A stretch of 64,000 bases of DNA from Cyanodermella asteris (GCA_900618795.1 UYJD01000001.1:1407162-1471161); one strand, 5' to 3'. Positions 1 through 10,221 are shown, counted from the first letter of the stretch. Program-made: numbers and translations. Notes: generated by a model not told the origin, from the sequence alone.

Positions 1-1851
1 CCAATTTATGTAGTTCCTACCACGATTGGCAGCCCAGCGACGCGGGTCAGAGTGATGAAGATAGTAGTCCGAAGGCAGCTCCCACAACATGGGCTGGCCT
101 TGTGCGAATATGTAATTACCGAGAAAGAGATTGTAAGCTTCTTGGCGCTGCGCGTCGAGGAATGAGTTGTTCACGTATCGCTTCAGACTCTCCACCATAT
201 CCCTTGACTGGCTAGACCACTGATTCGTCTTACGATACGTTTCCATGGTATTGACCAGATGCGAGCCTCCGTACTGCACAGCTATCGTATCTCCGTGTCC
301 ATGGTACATTTCTGTGAACAGATTCGTGACATCCGTGTCGTAATTCATCTGAGGCTTGTCGAGAATGCCGAGAGCATGAAGCTGATACCCCAGGGCAACC
401 TTGCCAATGACCGACTGTGCAGCGTTTGTGCGGTCCAAACAGTCGATGCAGTTCGTGCGTGCGACGCCATTCTGCACGATCATGTCAACCGATGGATCAT
501 CGCCATTGCGAAAGAACCCAGTCGTGGACAGGATGCTGTCGGCGATGGCTTCCAAATTTTGGATGACATTTTGATTGGTCTTGGACGCACGGCTCATGTC
601 CCACGCCTTGTAGATGATCTTCTTTTCTGGCGGTAGAAACTGGTTGAGGTATTCGATAGCCGAGGTGTACTCCCTAAGCAGCTTCGACTCTCGAGGCGTG
701 CGTTCCCTTGACTTGACGAGGTTGAGGGCATATATTGGCCCCCCATATCTGTCAAAGAGGTTGTTGAAGTGTAAGGCGGCTGCTGTGTAAAAGGGATCGA
801 CCAAGTCGAGATTGATATCAGGTTTCGGCGTTACACCCGAGTTGTCCTGGGACCAGTGCAACGGGATGCTGCCTCTGTGCTGGACGTATGATGTGAAATT
901 GGGATTGGCGAACGGTCTCGGTCCGGGTCCGTGGAACGGTGTGGTTGAACATTCGGACACGATCTGCTCGGTCTCAACGTCGTTGGCAACGTATCCTAGA
1001 TCGTTGGCACCGCGTTTGAGAAACCGCGCGCCCGCAAAGTATCTTGAGCGGCGGGCGATCAGCGTCAGATACACGATCCGTCCGAAAACGTCTAATTTTG
1101 CCTGTTTGACGAAGCCGTGTACTAGCGGAACACACCATTCGTATACGCTGCCCAGGTTCTTAGCCACGGGTTCGAGGAGATGATGGTTCCACACGAACAT
1201 GTCGTTGAATTTGCTTTCCGGTCTGATGATGCTCTCGGTAGCCAGAGCTTGTCGTTCTGTTGCCAGGTTGTGTTGTAGAATGTTGGTGATATCGTACGTG
1301 TAGCTGTAATAGAAGGAGTTTGACAAGTCCAATAGATTGAAGATGCTCAGAAATCGACCCTCTTCGGGATGGGCAGCCTCACCTCTGTATTTGGAAGCGC
1401 CAGGAGTCAGCGATATCAAATCAGTGCCTTCGACCTGGTAGATATAATGGCCTCCCAACATTGCGACCTGCTGTCTTTTGGTCACTACAAGCATGTAGTA
1501 GTCGCCTGTGAAGCGAATGAACCCCAGTAGCCCCCAGCATGTTGCTCGCACTTTTAGACCTCCAGACGACTTGTTTCCTTCGTCTAGCGTGCTGATGAGC
1601 TCGTTCACCTCAGTCTTGGAGTACACGGTTCCATCTTCCGACAGGCCTAGCTCGCTCCCTGCGGTCCGATCAATCTTCAGGACTCGAAATTTCTTGTCTA
1701 GGATGTCGGCACCGATCAGGAAGAAGCGACTAGCCGTCTCGTACAGCATGAATTTGAACATGGTGACACGTTCGGCGCTCCTGGTGCTGCCGTTGGGCTT
1801 CTCGAGCAATGGCGCGGCGAAGCCATTGTTGATGGAACTCGCGACGCTCAT
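1..1851 (-). CDS. FIG4: Polyphosphoinositide phosphatase FIG4 (SAC domain), 3' end outside window
   Basis: An open frame without introns runs from ATG at 1851 to the left edge, giving about 617 residues; the C-terminal third lies outside. It has the SAC phosphatase signature RTNCIDCLDRTNAAQ (CX5R type, about 430-475), followed by QYGGS, both typical of FIG4. The N-terminus reads FMLYETASRFFLIGADI, then FRVLKIDRTAG and GGHYIYQVEGT, as in fungal FIG4. Family knowledge: FIG4 dephosphorylates PI(3,5)P2 at the vacuole or endosome membrane in a complex with the Fab1 kinase and Vac14. The chosen start is preceded directly by an in-frame TAG, so it is the first possible methionine unless an upstream exon exists. 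Nothing looks broken. Confidence 0.95.
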   Translation of the reverse strand, partial: MSVASSINNGFAAPLLEKPNGSTRSAERVTMFKFMLYETASRFFLIGADILDKKFRVLKIDRTAGSELGLSEDGTVYSKTEVNELISTLDEGNKSSGGLKVRATCWGLLGFIRFTGDYYMLVVTKRQQVAMLGGHYIYQVEGTDLISLTPGASKYRGEAAHPEEGRFLSIFNLLDLSNSFYYSYTYDITNILQHNLATERQALATESIIRPESKFNDMFVWNHHLLEPVAKNLGSVYEWCVPLVHGFVKQAKLDVFGRIVYLTLIARRSRYFAGARFLKRGANDLGYVANDVETEQIVSECSTTPFHGPGPRPFANPNFTSYVQHRGSIPLHWSQDNSGVTPKPDINLDLVDPFYTAAALHFNNLFDRYGGPIYALNLVKSRERTPRESKLLREYTSAIEYLNQFLPPEKKIIYKAWDMSRASKTNQNVIQNLEAIADSILSTTGFFRNGDDPSVDMIVQNGVARTNCIDCLDRTNAAQSVIGKVALGYQLHALGILDKPQMNYDTDVTNLFTEMYHGHGDTIAVQYGGSHLVNTMETYRKTNQWSSQSRDMVESLKRYVNNSFLDAQRQEAYNLFLGNYIFAQGQPMLWELPSDYYLHHSDPRRWAANRGRNYINW

Positions 1852-2727
1852 GGCCTATAAGCGAGACCTGCAGATGTGGACTACAGCTGACAAATCGGTG
1901 TTTAGAGTTCCGGTTGAACTTACAGCTGATGCCTGCTTTTGTTGCCATGCATGTGAGATTGCATGCGCATACGAAGGTACGCCTCGAGCGTTAATTCGTT
2001 ACGCTTGTTCGGCGGCCTGCGGGGTGGGACTCTGAGGCGTGAAGACTGTTCACGATAGACGCAGTCTCAATGGAGATTTCGCTTCATTCTGGCCAATCGG
2101 ATGATGAAGCCAACATGGGTATCTTGGAGGTTTACGATGGCGAAGTGCCGTGGTGGAGCGGTGTACAAAGCATGTTGCCGGGATTGAAGTTCGGTCGCGG
2201 TTCGTCACTTCACGTGCCGCATACGGGCCTTTCAACCTTCTTTCAAGCCACCAGACTACATTAGCACTTCTGTATATGCAGCACGTGCCTACTGTGTTCA
2301 TGTCTTTGTATGCCAAGATGGTACAAGGCATCAGGCAAGAATTCTGTTTTTTGTGCCCGTGCCGTCCTGGCCCTCACAAGAAGCAGCAACCTCCTCTCGT
2401 GTGTGGACGAAGCGCCACCAACCTGAGATGAAGTCGCGCAGTGTTTGGGCTGAAGGGGCCATTGAATAAGTATCTTGGATCTCGGACCATGTCCGCTCAA
2501 TGAATATAAATGGAGGCTAGTCCTCGCGGGTGGTTGTTCGATGCTCCAGCACCCTTGTCTCTCCTCCATCGGTTCAGAGATTCACTCGCTTCGGCTCGCC
2601 TACACCGACTACGACTTTTCAAAGGAAGAGGTGGTCTCCAGTCCAATCAGTAATCGCTAATCCGTCCGACATTGTTGCAGACAAGGCTTTTCGTTATCTA
2701 AACCTTGTTTCTCTAATCGCCACCAGC
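1852..2727. other. Intergenic region between divergent FIG4 and a small secreted-protein gene
   Basis: About 0.9 kb shared 5' region of two divergent genes. Short open frames occur on both strands, but none has a recognisable protein, a signal peptide or plausible splice sites. I see no RNA gene. Confidence 0.5.
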
Positions 2728-3150
2728 ATGCGATCCATCAGCTTTTTCGCCTTTTCGGCAGCGATTATCAAAGCCATGACAACACACCAAAGCAGCATCA
2801 ACCTTGCGGACCGTAACAATGGCACAATGGAATTTGCAGACTGCATTGGGCTCGGCTGGGCCACCTTTTACAGCGACAACGCTTGCTCCGTCAATCCCGG
2901 ACATGCTGTGTCACTCTCCAACGATGGTTGTCTCAGTAATGAATTTGGAAGAAACTCGGTCTATGTTCAACCAGCTTGCCGCACAAATCATGGTCTGGTG
3001 CCCACATGCTACATGGATTGGTTTCCAGGATCCGATTGCAGCCAACGCTCAGTGCATCGTGCGGTGGTCCCTTTCAACCAAGACGGAAGCGATGGCTGTT
3101 GGAATCTCAATGGGAATCCAGGCGCATCCGCATTCCAGTTCACGTATTGA
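2728..3150 (+). CDS. Small secreted cysteine-containing protein, unknown function
   Basis: 140 residues, single exon. The frame stays open upstream, but the ATG at 2728 places a hydrophobic segment (MRSISFFAFSAAIIKA) at the N-terminus, which looks like a signal peptide. The mature part holds seven cysteines (contexts ADC, NAC, DGC, PAC, PTC, SDC, DGC) spread over about 100 residues, and aromatic/glycine-rich stretches such as GLGWATFYSDN and GDGCW-like turns. Size, signal and cysteines fit a fungal effector-type secreted protein; I do not recognise the family. The odd cysteine count suggests a free cysteine or a dimer. It lies divergent from FIG4, with which no functional link is evident. Confidence 0.6.
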   Translation: MRSISFFAFSAAIIKAMTTHQSSINLADRNNGTMEFADCIGLGWATFYSDNACSVNPGHAVSLSNDGCLSNEFGRNSVYVQPACRTNHGLVPTCYMDWFPGSDCSQRSVHRAVVPFNQDGSDGCWNLNGNPGASAFQFTY

Positions 3151-3367
3151 AAGTGAATGAGAACTTTGGTGAGCCGTTGTCGGATCGGAATGCTTGCTGA
3201 ATGGTCAGGACATTGTGACTAGGTCGGCAGCCTGGACAAGACAACAGGCGTATTCAGAAGCCGAGGGGTTCGGCGGCAGTAATACTGGGACTACCAGTTT
3301 ATGCGGGAAAACCTTGACTCGAGATATCACAAGGTTCTGAGGTCATGGAGACTCGTTGGATGTAAAC

Positions 3368-3895
3368 ATGGTGTTATTATCGGACAAATTATCTTGTTTA
3401 TACCCATTTTCTTGCCCTGATTTTAAGCCCTATCGCAGTCACTACCAAGCTTTGCAATTCACGTTTGGTGGCAAACCCATCCTCATCGAATTCCCCCCAG
3501 TTGACTATGCAGCCGATCGTATCGTGCATCTGGCAAGCTCAGGCCCTGTCGAACGTGCTCCGCATTGGAAGGGGAACGGATTCCACATCCAAGACCCTGC
3601 GTCTCTCGCAATAAAGGACATACCGGACGTGGCTTCTCGAATATGGGGAGAGGTCGAGCTGATCTCGATGGAGAAATGAGTCGGTATCATGCAGGCGTGA
3701 TTGTCATCCGAGACTGAGCAGATCGAATGGACCGTCCTGAAGGACTGCTTTGAGATGGGTCATTGGAGACCGGCCCTCGATCATACCAGGACAGCTGAAG
3801 TCTTGGAAAAGCTTGGTGACGCGGGCATGGCATGTCCGCCAGTTGATGAGAATCTGATTGCACACATGATGAACATGAGCAGTTTGTACATTTGA
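3368..3895 (+). pseudogene. Relic of a host hypothetical protein gene
   Basis: From ATG 3368 the frame encodes about 103 residues (…FTFGGKPILIEFPPVDYA…, …IQDPASLAIKDIPDVASRI…) and stops at 3677-3679. After a second TGA at 3698-3700 the same frame continues as …TEQIEWTVLKDCFEMGHW…RPALDHTRTAEVLEKLGD… to a stop at 3893-3895. Both halves look like real protein with consistent composition and share one frame, so this reads as one coding unit interrupted by two close stops. An intron in between would be at most about 35 bases, below the fungal minimum. The N-terminus may also be missing. I do not recognise the family. Alternative: two chance frames. Confidence 0.4.
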
Positions 3896-6042
3896 GTTTG
3901 TGGTGCGTTATACTGTCGAAACACAGGTCGAACTAGGTTCATGATTTGTTTGGGTATATTCTCTGCGGTTAGCTAATTGCGGGCTCGTCGCGCACGCGAA
4001 GTTTCTCAACTGTCATCGTTCTTTGCTCTTCCCAGGAAGATTACAAGTTTCTGCTTGAGCTAGTAGCCACATCGCAGCATTTGGCGTGTGTGGAATGTCG
4101 CGTGCGCGATCAGCGGGATTTTGACGCGGCAAGACCGAGTTCGTCATGGCTTGCACCTGTACGCCTAATAAGTCCTACCTGTGCAACCAATTGGATACTT
4201 ATGTACCGAGTGGGATAACCCGCAAAGCTCAAACTGGGAGAGTATCTGTCTACATCGACTGCCGCCATACTGGGACCTTGAAGCGAAATGTTCTCTCGCT
4301 TCTACGTCTAATCTTCGTCTCGTGTGAATCGAACGTAGATTTATCAGCAGCCCTGGACGCGCGTTGCACGCTGGAACTGACTGTCTGTGGCTTTGACGTT
4401 CGCTGTGCGCTGCTAACAATGTTTGCTCATAGCAACGACTTCAGCTGTTCGTGGCGCCCGAAACCGCGCGTCTTCTGACATGCAATCATTGCGCCTTCGC
4501 GACTGCGCCATGACGAGCTTCCTCGTTCGCTAGCGACCCGAAAAAACGAGACATCGGCTCCGAAACGCGGAGGCGAATCGGTTGTCTGAATCACGGGTTC
4601 TCGGTCGGTGTCGCAAGGAAGTAGGGCGTCTCAGACTGTTGAAAAAGCAAACACCACGCCTCGGAGAAGTGATGCACGGCTCATTTTGGCGCCCCTTGCT
4701 CAGGGCCTCTGGTGAGGACGATTCATGGATCAAGAATACGTAGCTGCCGAAGAACAAGCTATTGCCAAGCTGTCAAGAGCCCTTGGCGATTGCTTACTGG
4801 CGGCTGATATGGGATGGTTTCCCCCTGGTTGACGATCTGTAACAGGCGGAGGCCCCCAGCCGTGCCGCGTTTCACATCGTTCTTCAAGCATTCGCGCCCC
4901 TTGCTACAACGCTATCTGGCTACCTTGGACTCGGGGCCTTGGACTCACTGGTCAGATTCTTCTTCCTGCATTGCGGTTCAGGACGCGATGACAAGTCATA
5001 GTGGTCTCGCGCTGCAAATAGACTCAATGTGTTCATGCTTGCTCGCTCACCCGGTAGCAGCTTACGAAGCTTGAAAACAGAAAACGACAAGCAGCGGCAC
5101 GGAATTTGAGGCCAGTGTACAGGACGGACAAAAGAGACTTCTCGCTTGTGCACACTTGTTTGACCATCGATCCGGACCGAGATGTATAACAGACTAGTGA
5201 AGGCGATCAGGGCACCATGCTTGTCATTCGATCTCCATTCAATTTTAACAGCCATCTCCCAACAGCTGCTGATCTGATCCTATCGCATTATTCGAAGTCG
5301 GGTCCCGGTAGGGTTTCTTCAATGACGACAGGGGTCCGGCCTATCATCAGACGCACATCGTTGTTCAGACTAAATTTTCCCTACTTGAAACCTCACCCCT
5401 CGAAGTGGGAGCAGCAACATCGTTCGTCTCCGGGATCGCCAGCATCTGCAACCATGCTTCGGTGCGAAAGCCATCTCTGACAGTTCAACCGAAGGATCAG
5501 ATACACGCGCGCATCATGTCTGTGCATGCAAGGAGCCCCGGTTGGAGCAGTGGAGACGTTACAGCCCTGACTCTCGGCTCCCATTGCTACCATCTCCGTC
5601 CACCATTCTCAAAGCTCGTCGATATCCGGTCATGCAAACTATGATCCGGCGCACGTCTCCTTGGATCGGCCTTCCAGTCCGCTGTCACAGATGTGGTGAC
5701 ATGGGTCTCTGACGACGATCCGCCACCCATCAACACCAACCCGCAAGCTTGACTGGTGACTGGTAAGTTGCTAGCTGACGCGTCCGTCTATGGACTCAGC
5801 AGCGCCATGTACGTATATAACTTCTTCGGTGAATTCGCATCGTTCTTTTCGTTTTCGTTCCCCATGTGCCTGGTGCCAACAGAAATCAATTACGTGGACA
5901 TTCTTTGACTCGCTTTCGTCTCTCATTCAGCGTTGATCGCTAGAATACTCACTCATCAACGACTTGCTTCAAAAACTCAAGCCTCTCTTACATTTATACC
6001 TCTTTTTCTCAGTCAACAGCAATCACTCACAACTCAGTCAAA
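3896..6042. other. 2.1-kb gap with no supported gene
   Basis: Several open frames of 60-111 codons occur on both strands, overlapping each other, with no recognisable motif, signal peptide or conserved composition. The last 250 bases form the promoter and leader of the histidine-rich protein gene. No repeats or RNA genes seen by eye. Confidence 0.5.
5814..5820 (+). promoter_or_regulatory. TATA box of the histidine-rich secreted protein gene
   Basis: TATATAA, 223 bases upstream of the ATG at 6043. A pyrimidine-rich stretch with CTTTTCG-type runs follows, then an A/C-rich leader ending CAGTCAAAATG, a good fungal start context. The strong box suggests high or inducible expression. Confidence 0.5.
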
Positions 6043-7032
6043 ATGAAGTTCTTCGCAACCCTCGCTCTCGCCTCTGCGGCCCTTGCTGCTCCCTTCCCTC
6101 AGGACGCCGTTCCGACTGCCGTTGAGTCTGGACATGCTAAGCCCAGTGGTCACAAGCCGTCTGGCGTCGCTCACCACTCTGGACACCACTCTCACCTCTC
6201 CGGAGCCGCCAAACCTACCGGACACCACGGCAAGGCCCACGGAACTGGCACCCACAGCCATGAGTCCGGCCACGTCAAACCTACCGGCATGCCCATCCTT
6301 CCCCGTCAGGAGGAGGGTGCTGCGAAGCCCACCGGAGCTAAGCACACCGGTAAACACTCTGGCGTCGCTCACCCCTCCGGCGTCGCTCACAAGTCTGGCC
6401 ACCACAGTCACAAGAGCGGTGCCGCGAAGCCAACAGGCCATCATGGCAAGGCTCACGGCACCGGTGCCGTGAAGAGCCACGAGAGCGGCCACGCAAAGCC
6501 CACCGGTACAAAACACACTGGCAAGCCAAGCTTGGCCCCGGATGCCGCTGGCGCCGTCCCCACTCCCGTCGACGACACCACCGTCAATATGCGCCGCCAG
6601 GAAGATGACTCCTCAGACGACGACACCACCGCAGACAGCACCGCGTCCGCCGACATACCCGCCATCACCAGCGAGCTTGGCCCTGGCCCCGTTGAGACCG
6701 GTGCTCCAGTCACCGACTTCAGCAAGCCAGCTGGTACCGCCTCGGCTCACAAGCCCCACGGCACCAGCGCCTTTAGCCACGGCTCGGGCTTCGCTCATCC
6801 CAGCGGTGCTCACCACAGCGGCGCCGCTCGTCCCAGTGGAGCTGCCCACCACAGTGGAAAGATGCATCACCCGAGCGGTGCCGCGCACCCGTCGGGTAAG
6901 GTCCCGCACTTTGTCTTGCCGAGTGGCTTGATCAGTGCGCTTGAGGGCACTGCGAAGCCCAGCGAGTTTTTGCCCATGATGACCAAGATTATGAGCGAGA
7001 TTGAGGCGCACGAGACTGCTGCTGCCATGTAA
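6043..7032 (+). CDS. Secreted histidine/glycine/proline-rich repeat protein
   Basis: 329 residues, no intron. MKFFATLALASAALA is a clear signal peptide, cleaved before APFPQ. The mature protein is built from S/T-G-H-rich units; a block of about 42 residues (roughly 41-82, with GHHSH, SGAAKPTGHHGKAHGTG and SHESGH) recurs at about 113-155. Further HPSG/HHSG repeats fill residues 240-290. LPRQEEG (about 86-92) and MRRQEDDS (about 183-190) split the repeats; the latter is a dibasic, possibly Kex2-cut site followed by an acidic DD-rich spacer. There are no cysteines. The C-terminus ends in a hydrophobic/helical segment (LISALEG…MTKIMSEIEAHETAAAM). A metal-binding or cell-wall-associated role is inference from the His clusters; I do not recognise the family. 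Confidence 0.8.
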   Translation: MKFFATLALASAALAAPFPQDAVPTAVESGHAKPSGHKPSGVAHHSGHHSHLSGAAKPTGHHGKAHGTGTHSHESGHVKPTGMPILPRQEEGAAKPTGAKHTGKHSGVAHPSGVAHKSGHHSHKSGAAKPTGHHGKAHGTGAVKSHESGHAKPTGTKHTGKPSLAPDAAGAVPTPVDDTTVNMRRQEDDSSDDDTTADSTASADIPAITSELGPGPVETGAPVTDFSKPAGTASAHKPHGTSAFSHGSGFAHPSGAHHSGAARPSGAAHHSGKMHHPSGAAHPSGKVPHFVLPSGLISALEGTAKPSEFLPMMTKIMSEIEAHETAAAM

Positions 7033-8555
7033 GGAATGGAAAGCTGGGTTGAACGAGTGTATAGAAACTGGAGCATAGATGATCGGAATCGAAAAGTTCT
7101 TTGATATCGTTTTGTTGCACACGTAGACAAATATATCCATACCAAAGTTTGGAGACTGAGAACATAATTGTCCTGGAGCAAAACTCACCAAAACACATGC
7201 GACAAAATTGATCACGGAGCTCTTGCTGATTGTTGACAGTGCTGATATTTGTGGCAGGCTCAACTGCCCATGCACGAGGCCGAAGTGCTGTACTGTCCGA
7301 TCGGCCACCGGAGTGCTATACGGCACCGTAGTCCTCCTGCTGGTCGATCTGGATACAGCCCGCAAGTTCGTAACTGCACAGTACCCGCTGTTGACGGGCG
7401 CCGTCAAAGCACTCTTACCATGGTGGCCAGACGACAAGTTCCCCGTGACTTACAAGCTTTATGCATAGATGTTTCATACTCACTGGCTGCGTCCTACCAA
7501 GGTCATTCTCCAGCACGAAGAGGTTCACGACGTTCGAACGGGGAATATTTCAATCCCTTGACTTCATGGTAAGCTTCCCTCGACGCAATTTATTTTGTAC
7601 TTGATTTACGTATTCCATTCCGTGTCATGACCTTGTTGCTCGGACGTCTGATGGATCTGTCTCAGAGAAGTGCCCTCTACTTCCCGTCCGTGGACCGTAT
7701 CAGCAACGGTTACGCGTCGATGAACTACGGCCGTAACATCTTCCTGTCACCATGTTCGGACGCGATTGCAGCCACCGCAGCTTACGGACACCGTCTCCGG
7801 GCGGGCTGCTTCGATCCAGCGTGTGCACGGTTCCGAGCCGCGGGTTATGGGGAGACGATCTTTGCTGTCGTTCCTACGATCGGGCTGCTGGAAAGATAGC
7901 AGGAGAATCGTCGGAACGTCCAAGAATGCCGAGGGTAACCCTGTAATGCTTGAACTGTAAGTTACCGACGGTGTCCAAAGACGAAAAGTGTGGGCTGCGA
8001 ATGGAAAGCCGACTTCGAGTGGCACAGTTGGAAGGACGTCACGAGTCAAGTGGGATTTCCAGTCCGAGCGATTTCTGCGACCACTTCATCCGCTTGTTCA
8101 ATACCAGATCGTCGGCGGATAATGATGCCGGGAAAGGGACGAGGAGGGAGAGACGGAAGTCTTCGGGGACGTATGGGGCATTCAGGGTGCGGGAGCCTTC
8201 GTTGAATATAATTTCCTGTCCTGTGAAACGCCACATGGGTACTAGGTGCGGTCAAGCCAGCAACATAAGCTCGCACCTGGATCAAGCGAATACGCTTACT
8301 CAATCATAAGAGAAGTCGGAGAGCCGCGAGAAAATCAGAATACTACTTGCAGCCGGGTGTTTCAGCTCGTTTGACTGTGTTTGTTTTCTCAATTCATCAT
8401 GACCAGTCAATCGTTCATCTTCTTGTCTTGATGCCTTGTTCCCTCAAAAGTACTTCATGCTCACACTCTTGCAGAATACATTCCTCCAAATTTATGCAAC
8501 CAGTTTCCCCACAAAGGTTCCTTCACAACCTTGCGGTTCAAGCCTGCGTCAAAGT
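7033..8555. other. 1.5-kb gap with no supported gene
   Basis: Open frames of up to about 100 codons overlap on both strands (for example 7627-7899 plus and 7747-8049 minus). Neither has a recognisable domain, signal peptide or partner exon. The left part holds the 3' end of the histidine-rich gene and the right part that of the minus-strand peptide gene. Confidence 0.5.
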
Positions 8556-8855
8556 TCACGGCCCGAGCGAGCAGTCGGAGTTCTTGACGTAATCCGGATA
8601 GCACTGGCACATGCAGTAAGGCTGATCAGGGTAGCACCAGCAGCCGTTGGAGCCACCGCAGTCGCAGTTTCCGGGCGTGCACCTGCTACCGTAGGCAAAC
8701 TCGTTGCCGTTGCCGTTGCACTGCGCGGCGCGGCGGCCGTTGAGCTGGATTCCGGGCTCGCCGACGATGTTCACGCCGTTGACGGACTTGGAGGTGAGGG
8801 CGGTAGTGGTGCCGCTGAAGGTGATACCGGCGATGATGAGTGCGAAGAGCTTCAT
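8556..8855 (-). CDS. Cysteine-rich secreted prepro-peptide, cluster member 1
   Basis: 99 residues, single exon, ATG at 8855. Signal peptide MKLFALIIAGITFSGTTTA; pro-segment with VNGVNIVGEP, the diverged form of the motif shared by the cluster; dibasic RR (LNGRRAAQC) as Kex2-type site; then a mature part of about 58 residues with ten cysteines: C-x12-C-x4-C-x-C-x5-C-x-C-x6-C-x-C-x-C-x9-C. Core motifs FAYGSRCTPGNCDC, NGCWCY and DQPYCMCQC are almost identical in the three other members. It is the only one on the minus strand, divergent from member 2. Role unknown; size and architecture fit an effector, antimicrobial or signalling peptide (inference). Confidence 0.85.
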   Translation of the reverse strand: MKLFALIIAGITFSGTTTALTSKSVNGVNIVGEPGIQLNGRRAAQCNGNGNEFAYGSRCTPGNCDCGGSNGCWCYPDQPYCMCQCYPDYVKNSDCSLGP

Positions 8856-9742
8856 GTTGAAGGTGGTGTGGTTTGGTTTGGTTAAGGGTGTCCGAGATAA
8901 TGAAAGTGTGTTTGATTGGAAGTATTGTGAGTGGTAGACTTGCGTGAGTTGAAGTAGGTGAGATCTTGTGGATGGAGGCGAGGGCAGGGATGCTGGAGGA
9001 AGAGAAAGGAGAGATAGTTTATATCTCAAGAACAGGATGCCTGAGCGGGGCGTAGCTTGGGAAGCCCAGCAATGGCTTGCCTCACGCGGAGGGTTTGCAC
9101 TAGGCACTCACTTCGCTGATGATCATCAGGGCTCGAAAGGCATGGGAAGATTAGCCTACTGCTCATTCACAGGATAGACCATCTCTGAGCAGAAGGGCGC
9201 CCTTCTCCACGGAAGTCAAGATGAATTGGATTCGGAACCAACAACAGCAATAACTCAATGGGTACATTCAGGGCTGTGAGCAAAGGTTTGTGCAGTCAGA
9301 AGGGAGACATCGAATGAAAGTTCCGCCTGTTTGTGTCCGGGCGCCAATCCTGGTTTCCAAAAGGGGCAATATAAAGGTGAATACCGAACCCTGCGACGAA
9401 AGCGCCGTCAGTTTCAGACGGAGGGTCTGGATGCATCTAATCCTGTCACATTACCTGGATCTACAAATTCATCCTCCCTTAATCTGCCCTGAGCTCGGAT
9501 GCTTCCAGGCCGGTAGCTCCATTCACATTTGTCAGTGAGTCGGTGCGCCTTCCTTAAGCCAGTGACGCCACTCACTGTGCTCTTGTCTCCAAAGGTGAAG
9601 CACAACTCAGGACTGCCCTTCTCAGGATATAAACAGCCGTTCTCCATCTCTCTCCAAACCCATCTTCCACATTCCCCCAACTCGATCACCCCAACCCACT
9701 TCCTACGAACCAAGTCTACCACCCACAACTCAACTTCCAAAC
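8856..9742. promoter_or_regulatory. Shared divergent promoter region of peptide genes 1 and 2
   Basis: 887 bases between divergent peptide genes. A minus-strand TATAAA at 9018-9023 lies in a near-palindrome (GAGATAGTTTATATCTC), about 165 bases before the start of member 1. A plus-strand TATAAA at 9628-9633 lies 110 bases before the start of member 2. The leaders share a word: AAGTCTACCAC followed by (T/C)CACAA occurs shortly before both genes. This suggests the leaders descend from one duplicated sequence and the genes may be co-regulated. Confidence 0.55.
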
Positions 9743-10072
9743 ATGAAGTTCACCACTCTCTTCATCGCGGCTTTTGCCTCCGCCGTTTCTGCTGCCCTGA
9801 TCGACCCGGTCGCCGACAACGGCATGAAGCTTACCTCATACAACATCAACGGCAAGACTGTCGTCGGCGAGTCCAAGAAGAACTTCAGCAAGCGCTGCAA
9901 CGGCAATGAATTTGCTTTTGGCAGCAAGTGCACTCCCGGCAACTGTGACTGCGCTGGATTTAACGGCTGTTGGTGCTGGTCCGACCAGCCCTACTGCTTG
10001 TGCCAATGCGAGCCCGACTATGGCGAGAACCACGATTGCTCTGAAAGTGGCGCCGGAGGAGGAGTTTTCTAA
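9743..10072 (+). CDS. Cysteine-rich secreted prepro-peptide, cluster member 2
   Basis: 109 residues, single exon. Signal peptide MKFTTLFIAAFASAVSA; pro-segment with the motif YNINGKTVVGES; Kex2-type KR (NFSKRCNGN) placed directly before the first cysteine; mature part of about 59 residues with ten cysteines: C-x10-C-x4-C-x-C-x5-C-x-C-x6-C-x-C-x-C-x9-C, then a glycine-rich tail SESGAGGGVF. Core motifs GSKCTPGNCDC, NGCWCWSDQPYC and CQCEPDYGENHDC are shared with the cluster. The 3' end, including the tail codons, is duplicated just downstream. Its signal peptide and leader resemble those of member 4 (MKF.TLFIAAFAS), suggesting they are the closest pair. Confidence 0.88.
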   Translation: MKFTTLFIAAFASAVSAALIDPVADNGMKLTSYNINGKTVVGESKKNFSKRCNGNEFAFGSKCTPGNCDCAGFNGCWCWSDQPYCLCQCEPDYGENHDCSESGAGGGVF

Positions 10073-10221
10073 GGTCTCAGATCTCACAACTCTGGTCCTG
10101 ACGAAGATGAGTGCATGTACGAGCCGGATCACGGCGAGAACATGGACTGCCCTCGAATCGGTGCTGGAGGAGGCGGCCTCTAAGTTCTTGGAGCTTATCA
10201 CTCTCGTTGCGACGGGAATGA
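10000..10221 (+). repeat. Diverged 111-bp tandem duplication of the 3' end of peptide gene 2
   Basis: Copy 1 (about 10000-10110) covers the last 24 codons and the start of the 3' UTR of peptide gene 2. Copy 2 (about 10111-10221) follows directly at an offset of 111 bases. Copy 2 still encodes a matching tail: CMYEPDHGENMDC…GAGGGGL and a stop at 10181-10183, against CQCEPDYGENHDC…GAGGGVF and the stop at 10070-10072 in copy 1. The bases after each stop are also alike by eye (GTCTC..GA-type and CACTCTGGT/CACTCTCGT). The second tail is not joined to a reading frame with the rest of the domain, so it is probably a relic; use as an alternative 3' exon is possible but unsupported. Confidence 0.75.

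Noticed and set aside
3896-6042. Search for transposon or repeat remnants in the large gaps
   Set aside because: No terminal repeats, transposase motifs or AT-rich mutated blocks were visible by eye.
6613-7437. Minus-strand frame of 274 codons over the histidine-rich gene
   Set aside because: Shadow of a strongly biased repeat gene; the plus strand has the signal peptide, start context and TATA box.
7627-8049. Overlapping frames on both strands in the gap after the histidine-rich gene
   Set aside because: No domain, signal peptide, splice partner or consistent composition.
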